The notes under the pieces were generated by a model. That model saw only the letters and a program-made list of their open reading frames with translations, was not told where the DNA came from and ran no database searches. The position numbers and the translations under genes were made by a program. A DNA stretch of 27,855 nt, from the NCBI GenBank assembly GCA_964601515.1, contig CAZRNU010000028.1:1-27855 (forward strand), in the 5' to 3' direction. Shown here piece after piece: positions 1 to 7,921 of this stretch. Numbering within the stretch: position 1 is the first letter of the stretch; every line of letters begins with the position of its first letter. The DNA is from PWND01 sp964601515 (lineage in GTDB: Bacteria > Bacteroidota > Bacteroidia > Bacteroidales > UBA7960).

Positions 1-145
1 TTATTGGGTTATTTGCAACATAAGCATAAGGTGATAAAGTGTAATAGTTATCTGCCATCGGATCCACCGAGTGAAACCTCCCAATCTGCGGATCGTAAAA
101 TCTCGCCCCGTAATCTAAACAATTCAGAAAAATATCGGATGTCAT
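1..145 (-). CDS. Orphan RHS repeat-associated core fragment, cut by the window edge
   Basis: On the minus strand an open frame starts with ATG at 145 (MTSDIFLNC) and runs off the window at base 1 after 48 codons. It reads straight into the conserved end of an RHS/YD-repeat core: DYGARFYDP, then GRFHSVDP, then YAYVANNPI. In full RHS proteins this segment closes the shell-like core, and a variable, often toxic, C-terminal tip follows. Here nothing of the long repeat-rich N-terminus exists: the rnfA stop codon lies 15 bases upstream in the same frame. There is no Shine-Dalgarno sequence and no signal peptide. It is therefore an orphan tip, a remnant of a deleted RHS gene, or an assembly join. 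The RHS identity is firm; whether it is expressed is unknown. Confidence 0.8.
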   Translation of the reverse strand, partial: MTSDIFLNCLDYGARFYDPQIGRFHSVDPMADNYYTLSPYAYVANNPI

Positions 146-160
146 AATGAAGGCATTGTA

Positions 161-739
161 TTACACAATACCTGTGAATCCCATAAACGCCAATGCCATA
201 ATACCTGCAACAACCAATGCAGCAGGTGCGCCGCGCATTCCTTTTGGAAGATCTGATAATTCTAATTGCTCGCGAATACCTGCAAACAACACAATTGCCA
301 ATGCAAAACCTATTGAATTGGCTATCGCAAACACTACAGCTTCCATTAGGTTAAAGCCGAAGTCAGGTCTTACTGCTAGTATAGTTACACCTAAAATAGC
401 ACAGTTTGTAGTAATTAATGGAAGAAATATTCCTAATGCCTGATAAAGCGGAGGACTTACTTTCTTTAATACAAGTTCAACCATTTGAACCAATGATGCA
501 ATTACCAAAATATATGATATCGTTTGCAGGTAGGTAATATCAAACGGAACTAATACGTAATTGAAAATAAGGTAAGTAACTATCGTTGCCAGAGTCATAA
601 CAAACATTACTGCTCCTGACATTCCAATTGATGTGGATACTTTGGAAGATACCCCCATATATGGACATATCCCAAGAAATTGTGCCAACACAATGTTGTT
701 GACAAATACTGCTCCGATTATTATAATTAAGTATTCCAT
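161..739 (-). CDS. rnfA: Rnf complex subunit RnfA (RsxA)
   Basis: RnfA is one of two homologous membrane subunits of the ion-translocating ferredoxin:NAD+ oxidoreductase. The 192-residue protein is almost entirely hydrophobic, with about six transmembrane segments, and has the family's usual length. Cys25 in FLGICPYMG and Cys113 in LITTNCAILG match the cysteines that, with their RnfE counterparts, hold an intramembrane iron-sulphur centre in known Rnf/Nqr structures. The gene starts with ATG ten bases after the rnfE stop and is last in the operon. No terminator is visible behind it; an RHS core fragment begins 15 bases after its TAA, in the same frame. Confidence 0.95.
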   Translation of the reverse strand: MEYLIIIIGAVFVNNIVLAQFLGICPYMGVSSKVSTSIGMSGAVMFVMTLATIVTYLIFNYVLVPFDITYLQTISYILVIASLVQMVELVLKKVSPPLYQALGIFLPLITTNCAILGVTILAVRPDFGFNLMEAVVFAIANSIGFALAIVLFAGIREQLELSDLPKGMRGAPAALVVAGIMALAFMGFTGIV

Positions 740-749
740 ATCTCAGTTT

Positions 750-1337
750 TTATTCGATTGTTTTTCTTAAAATATTATTTAAAGCAATTAGGTATCCTAA
801 GCCTATAAATGCCCCGGGAGCAAGCACAAACACCAACATTCCGTCGCCCTCAAAAATCGGAATTCCGAAAAATGATCCTGAGCCTAAAATCTCTCTAACA
901 CCTCCTAAAATGGCAAGTGCAAAGGCGAATCCTAATCCCATTCCAAATCCGTCAATTATAGCGTGAAAAGTGTTATTCTTACTTGCAAATGCTTCTGCAC
1001 GTCCCATAACAACACAGTTTACCACAATAAGCGGAATAAATAATCCTAATTCTTTGAAAAGCGCCGGAACAAATGCTTCCATCACAAGTGACACTATGGT
1101 TACAAAGGAAGCTATAATCACAATAAATGATGGAATTCTTACTTTGTTCGGGATAACATCTTTAATAATTGATACTACAAGGTTCGACATTACAAGCACA
1201 AATGTTGTTGCTAAACCCATGCCTAGTCCGTTTATTGCTGATGTGGTAACCCCAAGCGCCGGACATAATCCGAGCAGCAATACAAATACCGGATTTTCCT
1301 TAATAAAGCCTCTGGTTAAAATGTTTAATTTGCTCAT
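750..1337 (-). CDS. rnfE: Rnf complex subunit RnfE (RsxE)
   Basis: RnfE is the membrane partner of RnfA and shares its fold in inverted topology. The 195-residue protein starts MSKLNILTRGF and has about six membrane segments. Cys25 (LLGLCPALG) and Cys108 (IVVNCVVMG) are the expected ligands of the shared intramembrane cluster. An in-frame upstream ATG at 1382 would add 15 polar residues inside rnfG. I prefer ATG 1337 because the protein then begins where the family does and GGAG lies eight bases before it. That ribosome binding site is within the last codons of rnfG, whose stop is one base from this start, which suggests translational coupling. Confidence 0.95.
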   Translation of the reverse strand: MSKLNILTRGFIKENPVFVLLLGLCPALGVTTSAINGLGMGLATTFVLVMSNLVVSIIKDVIPNKVRIPSFIVIIASFVTIVSLVMEAFVPALFKELGLFIPLIVVNCVVMGRAEAFASKNNTFHAIIDGFGMGLGFAFALAILGGVREILGSGSFFGIPIFEGDGMLVFVLAPGAFIGLGYLIALNNILRKTIE

Positions 1338-1338
1338 A

Positions 1339-2004
1339 TTATTCTCCTTCGTTTTGAGTTGCCAATTCATTGTTCTCTTCAACAGGCGTCTCGTTATTTA
1401 AATTCAAATCTTCGGAAGAGTTGCCTGTAATGCTATTTTTATTTTCCAAAAATGTTTCGTGTGCTCTGGTAATTGCGTCGCAATATGCCCTGGCAGTAAT
1501 GGTTGCCGCAGTTATGCCATCAACATGACCACCGTCTTTTCTCACTTTAAGTATGCTATCTGTTGGATTAAAGCCTTTAAACTGATCGCTCCAATCAGAT
1601 TTTGATTTGTCAATTTTATCACCCAAACCCGGTGTTTCAGCATGCTCAAGATGTACAACATCTTTAATAGTTCCATCTGGTAAGAAACCTACCATTGCTT
1701 TAATTTTACCGCTAAATCCGGCATCAGTATATGTTGCAACAGCTATTCCTACAAGCTTTTCATTTTTGTATGCCAGATTAAATTCCAAAGAATCAGGGCC
1801 ATCTATACTCACAAACATTTTTGTTACAAGGTTGTCAAATTCAGGAACTACCAAACTTATTGCTTGTTGTTTTGCTGCCTCTCGTGCTTTTGCAATCGGA
1901 TCTTTTGTAAGATTATATACGCTTGCAAGCGTGAAGGAAGCAATTGCAGATACCACAAATAGTGTGATAACCATATTTAAAAATGTAGATTCTTTTTTAG
2001 CCAT
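1339..2004 (-). CDS. rnfG: Rnf complex subunit RnfG (RsxG), covalent-FMN protein
   Basis: RnfG carries an FMN bound covalently to a threonine on the outer face of the membrane and passes electrons within the Rnf complex. The 221-residue protein has one N-terminal membrane anchor (about residues 9-30) followed by an FMN-binding domain. HAETPGLG at 121-128 and DGITAATIT at 162-170 are the family motifs; Thr168 is the likely flavinylation site. The usual S-G-A-T is T-A-A-T here, a mild variant. The acidic, Asn-rich C-terminal tail (about 190-221) is poorly conserved in the family. The start overlaps the rnfD stop by eight bases (ATGGCTAA), a typical coupled junction. Confidence 0.94.
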   Translation of the reverse strand: MAKKESTFLNMVITLFVVSAIASFTLASVYNLTKDPIAKAREAAKQQAISLVVPEFDNLVTKMFVSIDGPDSLEFNLAYKNEKLVGIAVATYTDAGFSGKIKAMVGFLPDGTIKDVVHLEHAETPGLGDKIDKSKSDWSDQFKGFNPTDSILKVRKDGGHVDGITAATITARAYCDAITRAHETFLENKNSITGNSSEDLNLNNETPVEENNELATQNEGE

Positions 2005-2995
2005 TTTTTACAACCTCCCCAAACCTTTTAGGTTTAACATATGTGTTTATTAGCGGAACAAATGCATTCATTATTAATATTGCAAATGATACACCTTCCG
2101 GATATGCTCCAAATACTCTTATAACCATAGTTAATACTCCGCAGCCGATACCGAAAATAATCATTCCTTTAAATGACATCGGGCTGGTAACCATATCTGT
2201 TGCCATATATAGAGCTCCAAGCATCATACCTCCCGTAATCAGATGAAAAACAGGATCTATGTATATCTCAGGGTTAACAAACCAAAGAATACCACCGAAT
2301 ATCATTACACTGCCCAAATATGCAACAGGAATATGCCATGTAATAATTTTTCTTATCAGCATATAAATACCTCCAATAAGTAAAGCAAGAGCAGATATTT
2401 CACCAATAGAACCACCCATATTTCCAAACAGCATCTGAACATATCCCGGAACCTCAGTCATTAATTCGGAAACGGGTTTTCCTGCTGCTACTCCTTCTTT
2501 TATCACTGCAAGTGGGGTAGGACCTGTAACTACATCAACAAGGCTTGCGCTAAATTCTGTCGGCTTTGGCCATGTTGTCATATCCACAGGAAATGAAATT
2601 AATAAAAACACTCTACCTACTAATGCAGGGTTGAATGGATTTTTACCTAAACCGCCAAATGTCATTTTGCCCATACCGATAGCAACAGCCGAACCAATTA
2701 CTATCATCCAAAGCGGCAGACTTGATGGTACATTGAAAGCCAGTAAAATACCTGTTATTATAGCCGAGCCGTCAAATACTGTTAAAGGTCCTTTTATAAG
2801 GTACTTTTGTATAACAAACTCAAATGCCATACAGGATACAACGGCTGTGAGTGTAAGCAAAATTGCCGGCAATCCAAAAAAGTAGAATGAAACCAGCATT
2901 GCAGGTACAAGTGATAATATCACACCATACATTATTTTGCTTACGGATTCTTTCGAATATACGTGGGGTGAACCCGATACAGTTAGTAAACTCAT
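1997..2995 (-). CDS. rnfD: Rnf complex subunit RnfD (RsxD), membrane FMN protein
   Basis: RnfD is a polytopic subunit of the Rnf ion pump related to NqrB, with a covalently bound FMN. The 332-residue protein shows about eight to ten membrane segments. FDGSAIITG at 74-82 and GKNPFNPALVGR at 117-128 are family signatures. The flavinylation motif, normally S/T-G-A-T, reads TGPT at 157-160, so Thr160 is the expected FMN carrier with a proline where alanine is usual. It starts with ATG 60 bases after the rnfC stop; that gap contains a tandem heptamer repeat. It overlaps rnfG by eight bases. Confidence 0.95.
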   Translation of the reverse strand: MSLLTVSGSPHVYSKESVSKIMYGVILSLVPAMLVSFYFFGLPAILLTLTAVVSCMAFEFVIQKYLIKGPLTVFDGSAIITGILLAFNVPSSLPLWMIVIGSAVAIGMGKMTFGGLGKNPFNPALVGRVFLLISFPVDMTTWPKPTEFSASLVDVVTGPTPLAVIKEGVAAGKPVSELMTEVPGYVQMLFGNMGGSIGEISALALLIGGIYMLIRKIITWHIPVAYLGSVMIFGGILWFVNPEIYIDPVFHLITGGMMLGALYMATDMVTSPMSFKGMIIFGIGCGVLTMVIRVFGAYPEGVSFAILIMNAFVPLINTYVKPKRFGEVVKNG

Positions 2996-3025
2996 AGTTC
3001 TAAATCTTATCTTTTATCTAAACCT

Positions 3026-3053
3026 TTATACCTTATACCTTATACCTTATACC
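3026..3053 (+). repeat. Tandem heptamer TTATACC x4 between rnfC and rnfD
   Basis: Four exact head-to-tail copies of the 7-bp unit TTATACC (GGTATAA on the coding strand) fill half of the 60-bp rnfC-rnfD gap and end two bases from the rnfC stop codon. The unit length is not a multiple of three, which fits a non-coding position. Copy number could vary by slippage and change spacing or RNA folding inside the operon. A related heptamer lies at 19994-20010. Confidence 0.85.
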
Positions 3054-3055
3054 CT

Positions 3056-4387
3056 TTAATTACTCGCTCTGCTTCTCATCAATTGTCCGACTTTTGATTT
3101 TCCAACTCTTATATTATCGAGAAGAGGTCTTCCTGATGGGCAGATATATAAACATGAACCACATTCAATACAGTCCATAATGCGATTAGACTCACAGTCT
3201 TCAACTTTATTCTTATCAGCCAATACAGCGAGAAGATATGGTTCAAGACCCATACAGCATACTGTAATACACTTCCCACACCTGATGCAATTGTGCAATG
3301 GCTTTCTTGAAGTTGTAACTTGCGGGAATAGAAGAATTCCGCTTGTGCCTTTTGTTACCGGAGCATCAAGGTTATTTAATGCTTTACCCATCATAGGTCC
3401 GCCATTAACAACTTTGCCTGTATTTTCAGGTATTCCTCCAGCTGCTTCAAGAAGAACTGATATCGGAGTTCCTATTCTAACCATGAAGTTTGATGGTTTT
3501 GCAACGTTAGTTCCGGTAACGGTTACAACTCTTTCTATAAGAGGTTTGTTTTTTTGAACTGCTTCATATACGGCAAGAGCAGTACCAACATTATGAACAA
3601 CAGCACCAACTTCTATCGGGAGCTTTCCTGAAGGAACTTCACGATTTATAAGCGCTTTTATTAGTTGTTTTTCTCCACCTTGAGGATATTTAACTTTTAG
3701 TGCCTCTACAGTAATACCTTTATAATTTGCAGCAAGCTTTTTAACGTGCTCAATTGCATCCGGCTTATTGTTTTCGATGCCAATAATGGCTTTATCAACA
3801 CCAAGAGCTTTCATCTGAATGCTGATACCAATTAGCATTTCTTCAGCTCTTTCAAGCATAACCCTATGGTCGGATGTAAGATATGGCTCACATTCAACAC
3901 CATTAATAATAAGTACTTCAGCTTTTTTCCCTTTTGGAACCATAAGTTTGACATGACTTGGGAAAGTTGCACCACCCATGCCCACAATGCCCATATCATT
4001 AACTTTCTTGATGATTTCTTCGGGAGAAAGATTGCATTCTTTCTTAAGATTAGTGCTTCTGTCAATATCAGCTTCCCATTCATCTCCTTCAACATCAATA
4101 ATTACGGCCTTTCTTCTATAACCACTTGTGTCGATAACTTCTTCAATTTTTGACACTGTTCCTGAAACAGAAGAATGAATGTTAGCCGAAATAAAGGCTT
4201 CACCTTTAGCAATTAGCTGTCCGGTTTTTACTTTAGCCCCTTTTTCAACCACCGGTACCGCAGGCACACCAAGGTGCTGTGATATAGGAATAGATACCGA
4301 TTTGGGAATTTCAAGAGCCACAATTGCGGCATCTTTCGATAACTTATTTTCCGGGGGATGAACCCCACCTATTGTAAATGTTTTCAA
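3056..4387 (-). CDS. rnfC: Rnf complex subunit RnfC (RsxC), NADH/FMN and Fe-S protein
   Basis: RnfC is the peripheral subunit where NAD+ meets the Rnf complex; it resembles the NADH-binding subunit of complex I. The 443-residue protein has an N-terminal domain, a nucleotide/FMN region with GMGGATFPSHVK at 136-147 and NGVECEPY at 162-169, and two C-terminal 4Fe-4S motifs with cysteines 367, 370, 373, 377 and 406, 409, 412, 416. The proline usually following the first motif is Cys378. The start codon is TTG: an in-frame TAA lies just upstream, no ATG is near, and GGAG sits seven bases before it. It lies 41 bases behind rnfB. Confidence 0.95.
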   Translation of the reverse strand: MKTFTIGGVHPPENKLSKDAAIVALEIPKSVSIPISQHLGVPAVPVVEKGAKVKTGQLIAKGEAFISANIHSSVSGTVSKIEEVIDTSGYRRKAVIIDVEGDEWEADIDRSTNLKKECNLSPEEIIKKVNDMGIVGMGGATFPSHVKLMVPKGKKAEVLIINGVECEPYLTSDHRVMLERAEEMLIGISIQMKALGVDKAIIGIENNKPDAIEHVKKLAANYKGITVEALKVKYPQGGEKQLIKALINREVPSGKLPIEVGAVVHNVGTALAVYEAVQKNKPLIERVVTVTGTNVAKPSNFMVRIGTPISVLLEAAGGIPENTGKVVNGGPMMGKALNNLDAPVTKGTSGILLFPQVTTSRKPLHNCIRCGKCITVCCMGLEPYLLAVLADKNKVEDCESNRIMDCIECGSCLYICPSGRPLLDNIRVGKSKVGQLMRSRASN

Positions 4388-4428
4388 TGCTTTTCTCCTT
4401 TATGATTTATAATAAAAACCATGAAAAA

Positions 4429-5289
4429 TTATGCTTCAGCGGGCGCACCCTCTTCAGTTTTAACTTTTCGTGGAGGAAAATTTAATTCGTGAATAGCGTT
4501 TGTTGGGCATACTATTGGGCATTTACGGCATAGTGTGCATTTGTTGTAATCTATGTAAGCCAAATTGTTTTCAAGAATGATAGCATCAAACTTACATTCT
4601 TTAACACACTTGCCACAACCAATACAAGCAACTGCACAATTCTTTTTCGCAACTCCTCCTTTTTCTTTATTAATACAAGAAACAAAGATTCTACGATCTT
4701 TTTTGCCTTTTTTGCGCATTTCAATTATACTGCGCGGACAAGCTTTTACACATGCTCCGCATGCAACACATTTGTCATTCAAGATAACAGGAAGGCCTGT
4801 CTTTTCATCCATATACATTGCATCAAAAGCGCAGGCTACAACACAATCGCCACAGCCCAAACATCCGAAAGGACATCCGCCTTCACCTGAAAACAGGCTA
4901 TGAGCAAACTGGCATGTCATTGCACCCTCATACTTAACTTTTGGCGGTGAGTTTTCGCGAGTGCCATTGCATCGAACAACAGCAATCATAGGATCGGATT
5001 CCTGTGCAACAAGGCCAAGTACTTTTGCAATGTCTTGCATTGCTGCATTTCCACCGGGAGGACAGCTAAAGCCGTCAAGACTTTCAGCTTTCACTATCGC
5101 TTCTGCTAAAGCCCTGCAACCTGCAAGTCCACAGCCTCCACAGTTTGCACCTGGAAGCTTTTCTTCAACAAGATCAATTCTTGGATCTTCAATGACTTTA
5201 AATTTCTGAGCTACAAAATATAAGATTACAGCAGCTAATGTGCCAATTGAGCCCAAAGATATTACCGAGTAAAGTGTGATTTCGTTCAC
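4429..5289 (-). CDS. rnfB: Rnf complex subunit RnfB (RsxB), multi-cluster ferredoxin subunit
   Basis: RnfB takes electrons from reduced ferredoxin and feeds them into Rnf. The 286-residue protein has an N-terminal membrane anchor (about 8-28), then a 4Fe-4S domain with Cys50, 53, 58 and 76. Four ferredoxin-type motifs follow: cysteines 143/146/149/153, 174/177/180/184, 222/225/228/232 and 251/254/257/261. Proteobacterial RsxB is shorter, with two ferredoxin motifs; the longer form is typical of clostridia and Bacteroidetes. The start is GTG: an in-frame TAA lies five codons upstream and the next methionine is residue 84, inside the domain. It is the first gene of rnfBCDGEA. Confidence 0.95.
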   Translation of the reverse strand: MNEITLYSVISLGSIGTLAAVILYFVAQKFKVIEDPRIDLVEEKLPGANCGGCGLAGCRALAEAIVKAESLDGFSCPPGGNAAMQDIAKVLGLVAQESDPMIAVVRCNGTRENSPPKVKYEGAMTCQFAHSLFSGEGGCPFGCLGCGDCVVACAFDAMYMDEKTGLPVILNDKCVACGACVKACPRSIIEMRKKGKKDRRIFVSCINKEKGGVAKKNCAVACIGCGKCVKECKFDAIILENNLAYIDYNKCTLCRKCPIVCPTNAIHELNFPPRKVKTEEGAPAEA

Positions 5290-5348
5290 TTTGATTAGGA
5301 TTTATGAGTGAATGAAAATATTTATTTCATTTATGATTTGTAACGTGG

Positions 5349-5356
5349 CAAAATTA
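5349..5356 (-). promoter_or_regulatory. Candidate Bacteroidetes -7 box for the rnf operon
   Basis: The minus strand reads TAATTTTG, an exact TAnnTTTG match, 60 bases before the rnfB GTG. No convincing -33 TTTG lies at the usual 19-21 base spacing, so this is tentative. The same octamer occurs in front of the nitronate monooxygenase gene and tRNA-Leu. Confidence 0.35.
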
Positions 5357-5530
5357 GAAAACTAAATCAAAATTTTACTAAAATCTATCCTTTTTTGATA
5401 GTTAGTTTTTAACATGTTTTTGTTATAAAAATGTATTTATGTATAATTTGAGAGTGTTAAAATGCATAAAATCAGCAATATGTGAGCTTATTTAGAATTT
5501 GTATAAATTTAAGTGAAAAATAAAACTCAA

Positions 5531-5565
5531 TAAAAAATCCCTAAAAGTCATAAGCTCTTAAGGAT
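5531..5565 (-). terminator. Rho-independent terminator behind the nitronate monooxygenase gene
   Basis: On the minus strand AATCCTTAA pairs with TTAGGGATT (one mismatch, about 13-base loop), followed directly by TTTTTA. It lies about 60 bases after the flavoprotein stop codon. The stem is AT-rich, so strength is uncertain. Confidence 0.5.
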
Positions 5566-5623
5566 TGTGTTAGTTATTGTATAGGAATATTTTGCCGATA
5601 ACATTAATAAAACTGATTAACTT

Positions 5624-6691
5624 CTAATGACTTTCGTCATACTCTTTTAATATGTTTCTAAATGTTTGTTCTATAGATATAATTTCTTCGGCTTTAAAAG
5701 CATTACTTCCTGCAAAAGCGTATCCGTTATTGAAATTTCCTTTATATGCGCTATAAAGTGCCTTTACAATACAATACGGACTTGTTGCGGTGTCGCATGT
5801 TCTAATGCATTTATACGGGCATGTAATTGGATGTTTTTCTCCAAGATTAACTTTGTCAATAAAACTGTTTTTTATTGCTCTTCCGGGCATTCCTACCGGA
5901 CTATTAATTATACCGATATCTTCTTCTTTTGAGTTTATATATGTTTGTTTGAAAGCTAAAGAAGCATCGCATTCGTCTGTAGTAACAAATCGAGTACCCA
6001 TTTGAACGCCGGAGGCTCCGAGCCTCATTATATCGCGAATATTTTGACCTGTGTATATTCCACCGGCAGCTATTACAGGAATCTTTACATTATATTTTTT
6101 TTCAAATTCTTTAACCGTATTAACTACTTCAGGAATAATATGTTCTAAAGAAAAATTTTCATCTGAAATTTGGCTTGTTTTGAACCCAAGATGTCCTCCT
6201 GCTTTTGGACCTTCTACAACAATAGCATCAGGAAGGTAATTATATTGAGATTTCCACTTTTCACAAATTATTTTTGCAGCTCTGCTTGAAGAAACAATTG
6301 GTACAAGCTTAGTTGTACTGTCTTTTTTTAAAAATGAGGGCATATCTAATGGCAATCCCGCTCCGCTGAATATTATGTCAACTTTTTCAGCTATCGATGT
6401 TTTAACCATATCTGCAAAGTTTGACATTGCAACCATAATATTAACACCAATAAGTCCTTTAGTCTTTTCACGAGCTTTTCTTATTTCGTTTTTTAAAGCA
6501 ATAATATTTGCTTCGATAAAATTTAAACCTTTATGAGGTGTAAGTAAGCCTAGTCCGGCACTGGAAATAACACCAACACCTCCTTGATTTGCAACTGCAG
6601 CAGCCATGCCTGATAAAGAAATTCCAACTCCCATGCCTCCTTGAATTATTGGTACCCTTAGAGTTAGTCCGCCAATTTTTAAACTTTTCAT
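5624..6691 (-). CDS. Nitronate monooxygenase / FabK-like NAD(P)H-dependent flavin oxidoreductase
   Basis: This is a TIM-barrel FMN flavoprotein of the nitronate monooxygenase family; members oxidise alkyl nitronates, and relatives (FabK) reduce enoyl-ACP. The 355-residue protein begins with PIIQGGMGVGISL (14-26), the FMN phosphate-binding entry. EGPKAGGHLG at 160-169 includes His167 at the position of the family's catalytic histidine. AAGGI (208-212) and GVQMGTRF (228-235) complete the flavin site. Near the C-terminus, Cys291, 295, 299 and 307 form a cluster of a type I recall from homologues in anaerobes; its function is unknown. The gene has its own candidate promoter and terminator. Substrate cannot be deduced. 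Confidence 0.85.
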   Translation of the reverse strand: MKSLKIGGLTLRVPIIQGGMGVGISLSGMAAAVANQGGVGVISSAGLGLLTPHKGLNFIEANIIALKNEIRKAREKTKGLIGVNIMVAMSNFADMVKTSIAEKVDIIFSGAGLPLDMPSFLKKDSTTKLVPIVSSSRAAKIICEKWKSQYNYLPDAIVVEGPKAGGHLGFKTSQISDENFSLEHIIPEVVNTVKEFEKKYNVKIPVIAAGGIYTGQNIRDIMRLGASGVQMGTRFVTTDECDASLAFKQTYINSKEEDIGIINSPVGMPGRAIKNSFIDKVNLGEKHPITCPYKCIRTCDTATSPYCIVKALYSAYKGNFNNGYAFAGSNAFKAEEIISIEQTFRNILKEYDESH

Positions 6692-6833
6692 CTATTTTTA
6701 ATTTGTTTTTAATTTTGATTCGCTGAGCTCGTTCATTAAGCTCGGTTGTCGATTGGAACTTGCATGATGGTTTTAACCCGTTTTTGTTTTTAACTAATCA
6801 CGCTTGTTTCATAATTCTTTCGTTATTTGAATA

Positions 6834-6865
6834 CAAAATTAGAGTATGGTATAAGAGCATGCAAA
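6834..6865 (-). promoter_or_regulatory. Bacteroidetes-type promoter for the nitronate monooxygenase gene
   Basis: The minus strand carries TTTG (6865-6862), 20 bases, then TAATTTTG (6841-6834): both elements of the Bacteroidetes consensus at the expected spacing. Transcription would start near 6827, giving a leader of about 135 bases. That leader contains a short GAGCT/AGCTC hairpin near 6723-6745. Confidence 0.6.
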
Positions 6866-6959
6866 CTTAAGGGATAAACACCTCTTGTATTGTGGCAGAA
6901 TGCTTATTGCAGTGGCAAACGTGAAAAACGCGGGGTAAACATCATTCGCCCCATACAAG

Positions 6960-7802
6960 CTAAATTGACTCTTTAAGCTTTGCCAGATATTGAATGGAAA
7001 CAGGGATTATTTCATCAAAGTCTTTGATAGAGATGAAATTTTTATTTTGCTCTCTGTTAAGTTTATTTATGAAGTACTTATTTACTATACAGGTTCTGTG
7101 GCATCTTAAAAAATTAGAATACGACCTGATTTGCTGTTCTATGTTTTTTAATGTATTCCTAATTAATTTCTTTTTAAACAAAGTTCCCTCCTTGTAAACA
7201 ACTTCTACATAATTGTCGGCTGATTGTATATAAACAATGTTGACAATTTGAATTTCAAACGATTCCTTGTTACTCTCAGATGTTAGTTCAATAGAAATGT
7301 TTTGATAATCAGTTTCGTAGTTTTCAATTTGTTTAAGGCTGTGTTTTATTTCTCTATTTAAAATTACATTCTGCTCCATTAGTCTTTTATAAATGTCGTA
7401 AAGCCTTAATACTATTGGAGGAACCATAGATATAAAAAACACCTTGAATAAAAGATTAAAAGTAATTTCAAGCAATCCAACATATTTTAGATAAAATATT
7501 AATGTTAAGGAATTGACTATGAACAATAGAATTCCATTAATGTAATATAGGACTGAAGGTTTGTAATAGCTCCTAAGGTTTTTGTAAATTATTAATGGAA
7601 GTATAACTCTTATTATGAATATCAAGCTAAAAATTATTGCACTCATGCCGGCAACAAACAATAACCAATCATTCCATCCTAACCTTTCAACTATAAAAGG
7701 TTCAAAAAATATAACAAACATGAATAGCCCAAAACTTACAGTTAGACTTAGCTGGAGATATTTTTTAATCAGATTATTTAATTGGTTTAGTTTCTCGCTC
7801 AT
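6960..7802 (-). CDS. Membrane-anchored LytTR-type transcriptional regulator
   Basis: The 280-residue protein has four predicted transmembrane segments (about 17-38, 44-70, 83-105 and 110-132), a short linker, and a C-terminal LytTR DNA-binding domain from about residue 175. The LytTR part is recognised by VYIQSADNYVEV, LIRNTLKNIE and FLRCHRTCIVNKYFI. There is no receiver domain, so it is not a classical response regulator; membrane-bound LytTR proteins of this layout are common in Bacteroidetes and presumably respond to an envelope signal. It is transcribed alone, with a separate promoter between it and the flavoprotein gene. No partner kinase is adjacent. Target genes are unknown. Confidence 0.85.
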   Translation of the reverse strand: MSEKLNQLNNLIKKYLQLSLTVSFGLFMFVIFFEPFIVERLGWNDWLLFVAGMSAIIFSLIFIIRVILPLIIYKNLRSYYKPSVLYYINGILLFIVNSLTLIFYLKYVGLLEITFNLLFKVFFISMVPPIVLRLYDIYKRLMEQNVILNREIKHSLKQIENYETDYQNISIELTSESNKESFEIQIVNIVYIQSADNYVEVVYKEGTLFKKKLIRNTLKNIEQQIRSYSNFLRCHRTCIVNKYFINKLNREQNKNFISIKDFDEIIPVSIQYLAKLKESI

Positions 7803-7921
7803 AATTTAATAAGCCTAATATGTTGAAAGTGTTAGATTGTGTTTTTTAGAATGCAACAATTAATTAAATATTGATATTATTGAGAAACATTTAACGGCTT
7901 ATTCAACTGTTAATTTCATTG

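Larger units (their letters stand above)
5290..5623. other. 334-bp intergenic region between rnfB and the nitronate monooxygenase gene
   Basis: This very AT-rich gap separates two minus-strand transcription units. It holds a candidate terminator for the upstream flavoprotein gene (5531-5565) and a candidate -7 box for the rnf operon (5349-5356). I see no credible open reading frame, tRNA or recognised riboswitch in the rest. Confidence 0.6.

Noticed and set aside
1338..1382. Longer rnfE start (MKRTMNWQ...)
   Set aside because: It adds a polar stretch inside rnfG; the start at 1337 has a good GGAG and the family N-terminus.
970..1401. Plus-strand reading frame of 143 codons in the rnf operon
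   Set aside because: It is a mirror of rnfE/rnfG; those genes have clear family motifs.
6890..6960. Terminator behind the LytTR gene
   Set aside because: Only a 4-bp GGGG/CCCC stem with a long loop precedes a T-run; too weak to call.
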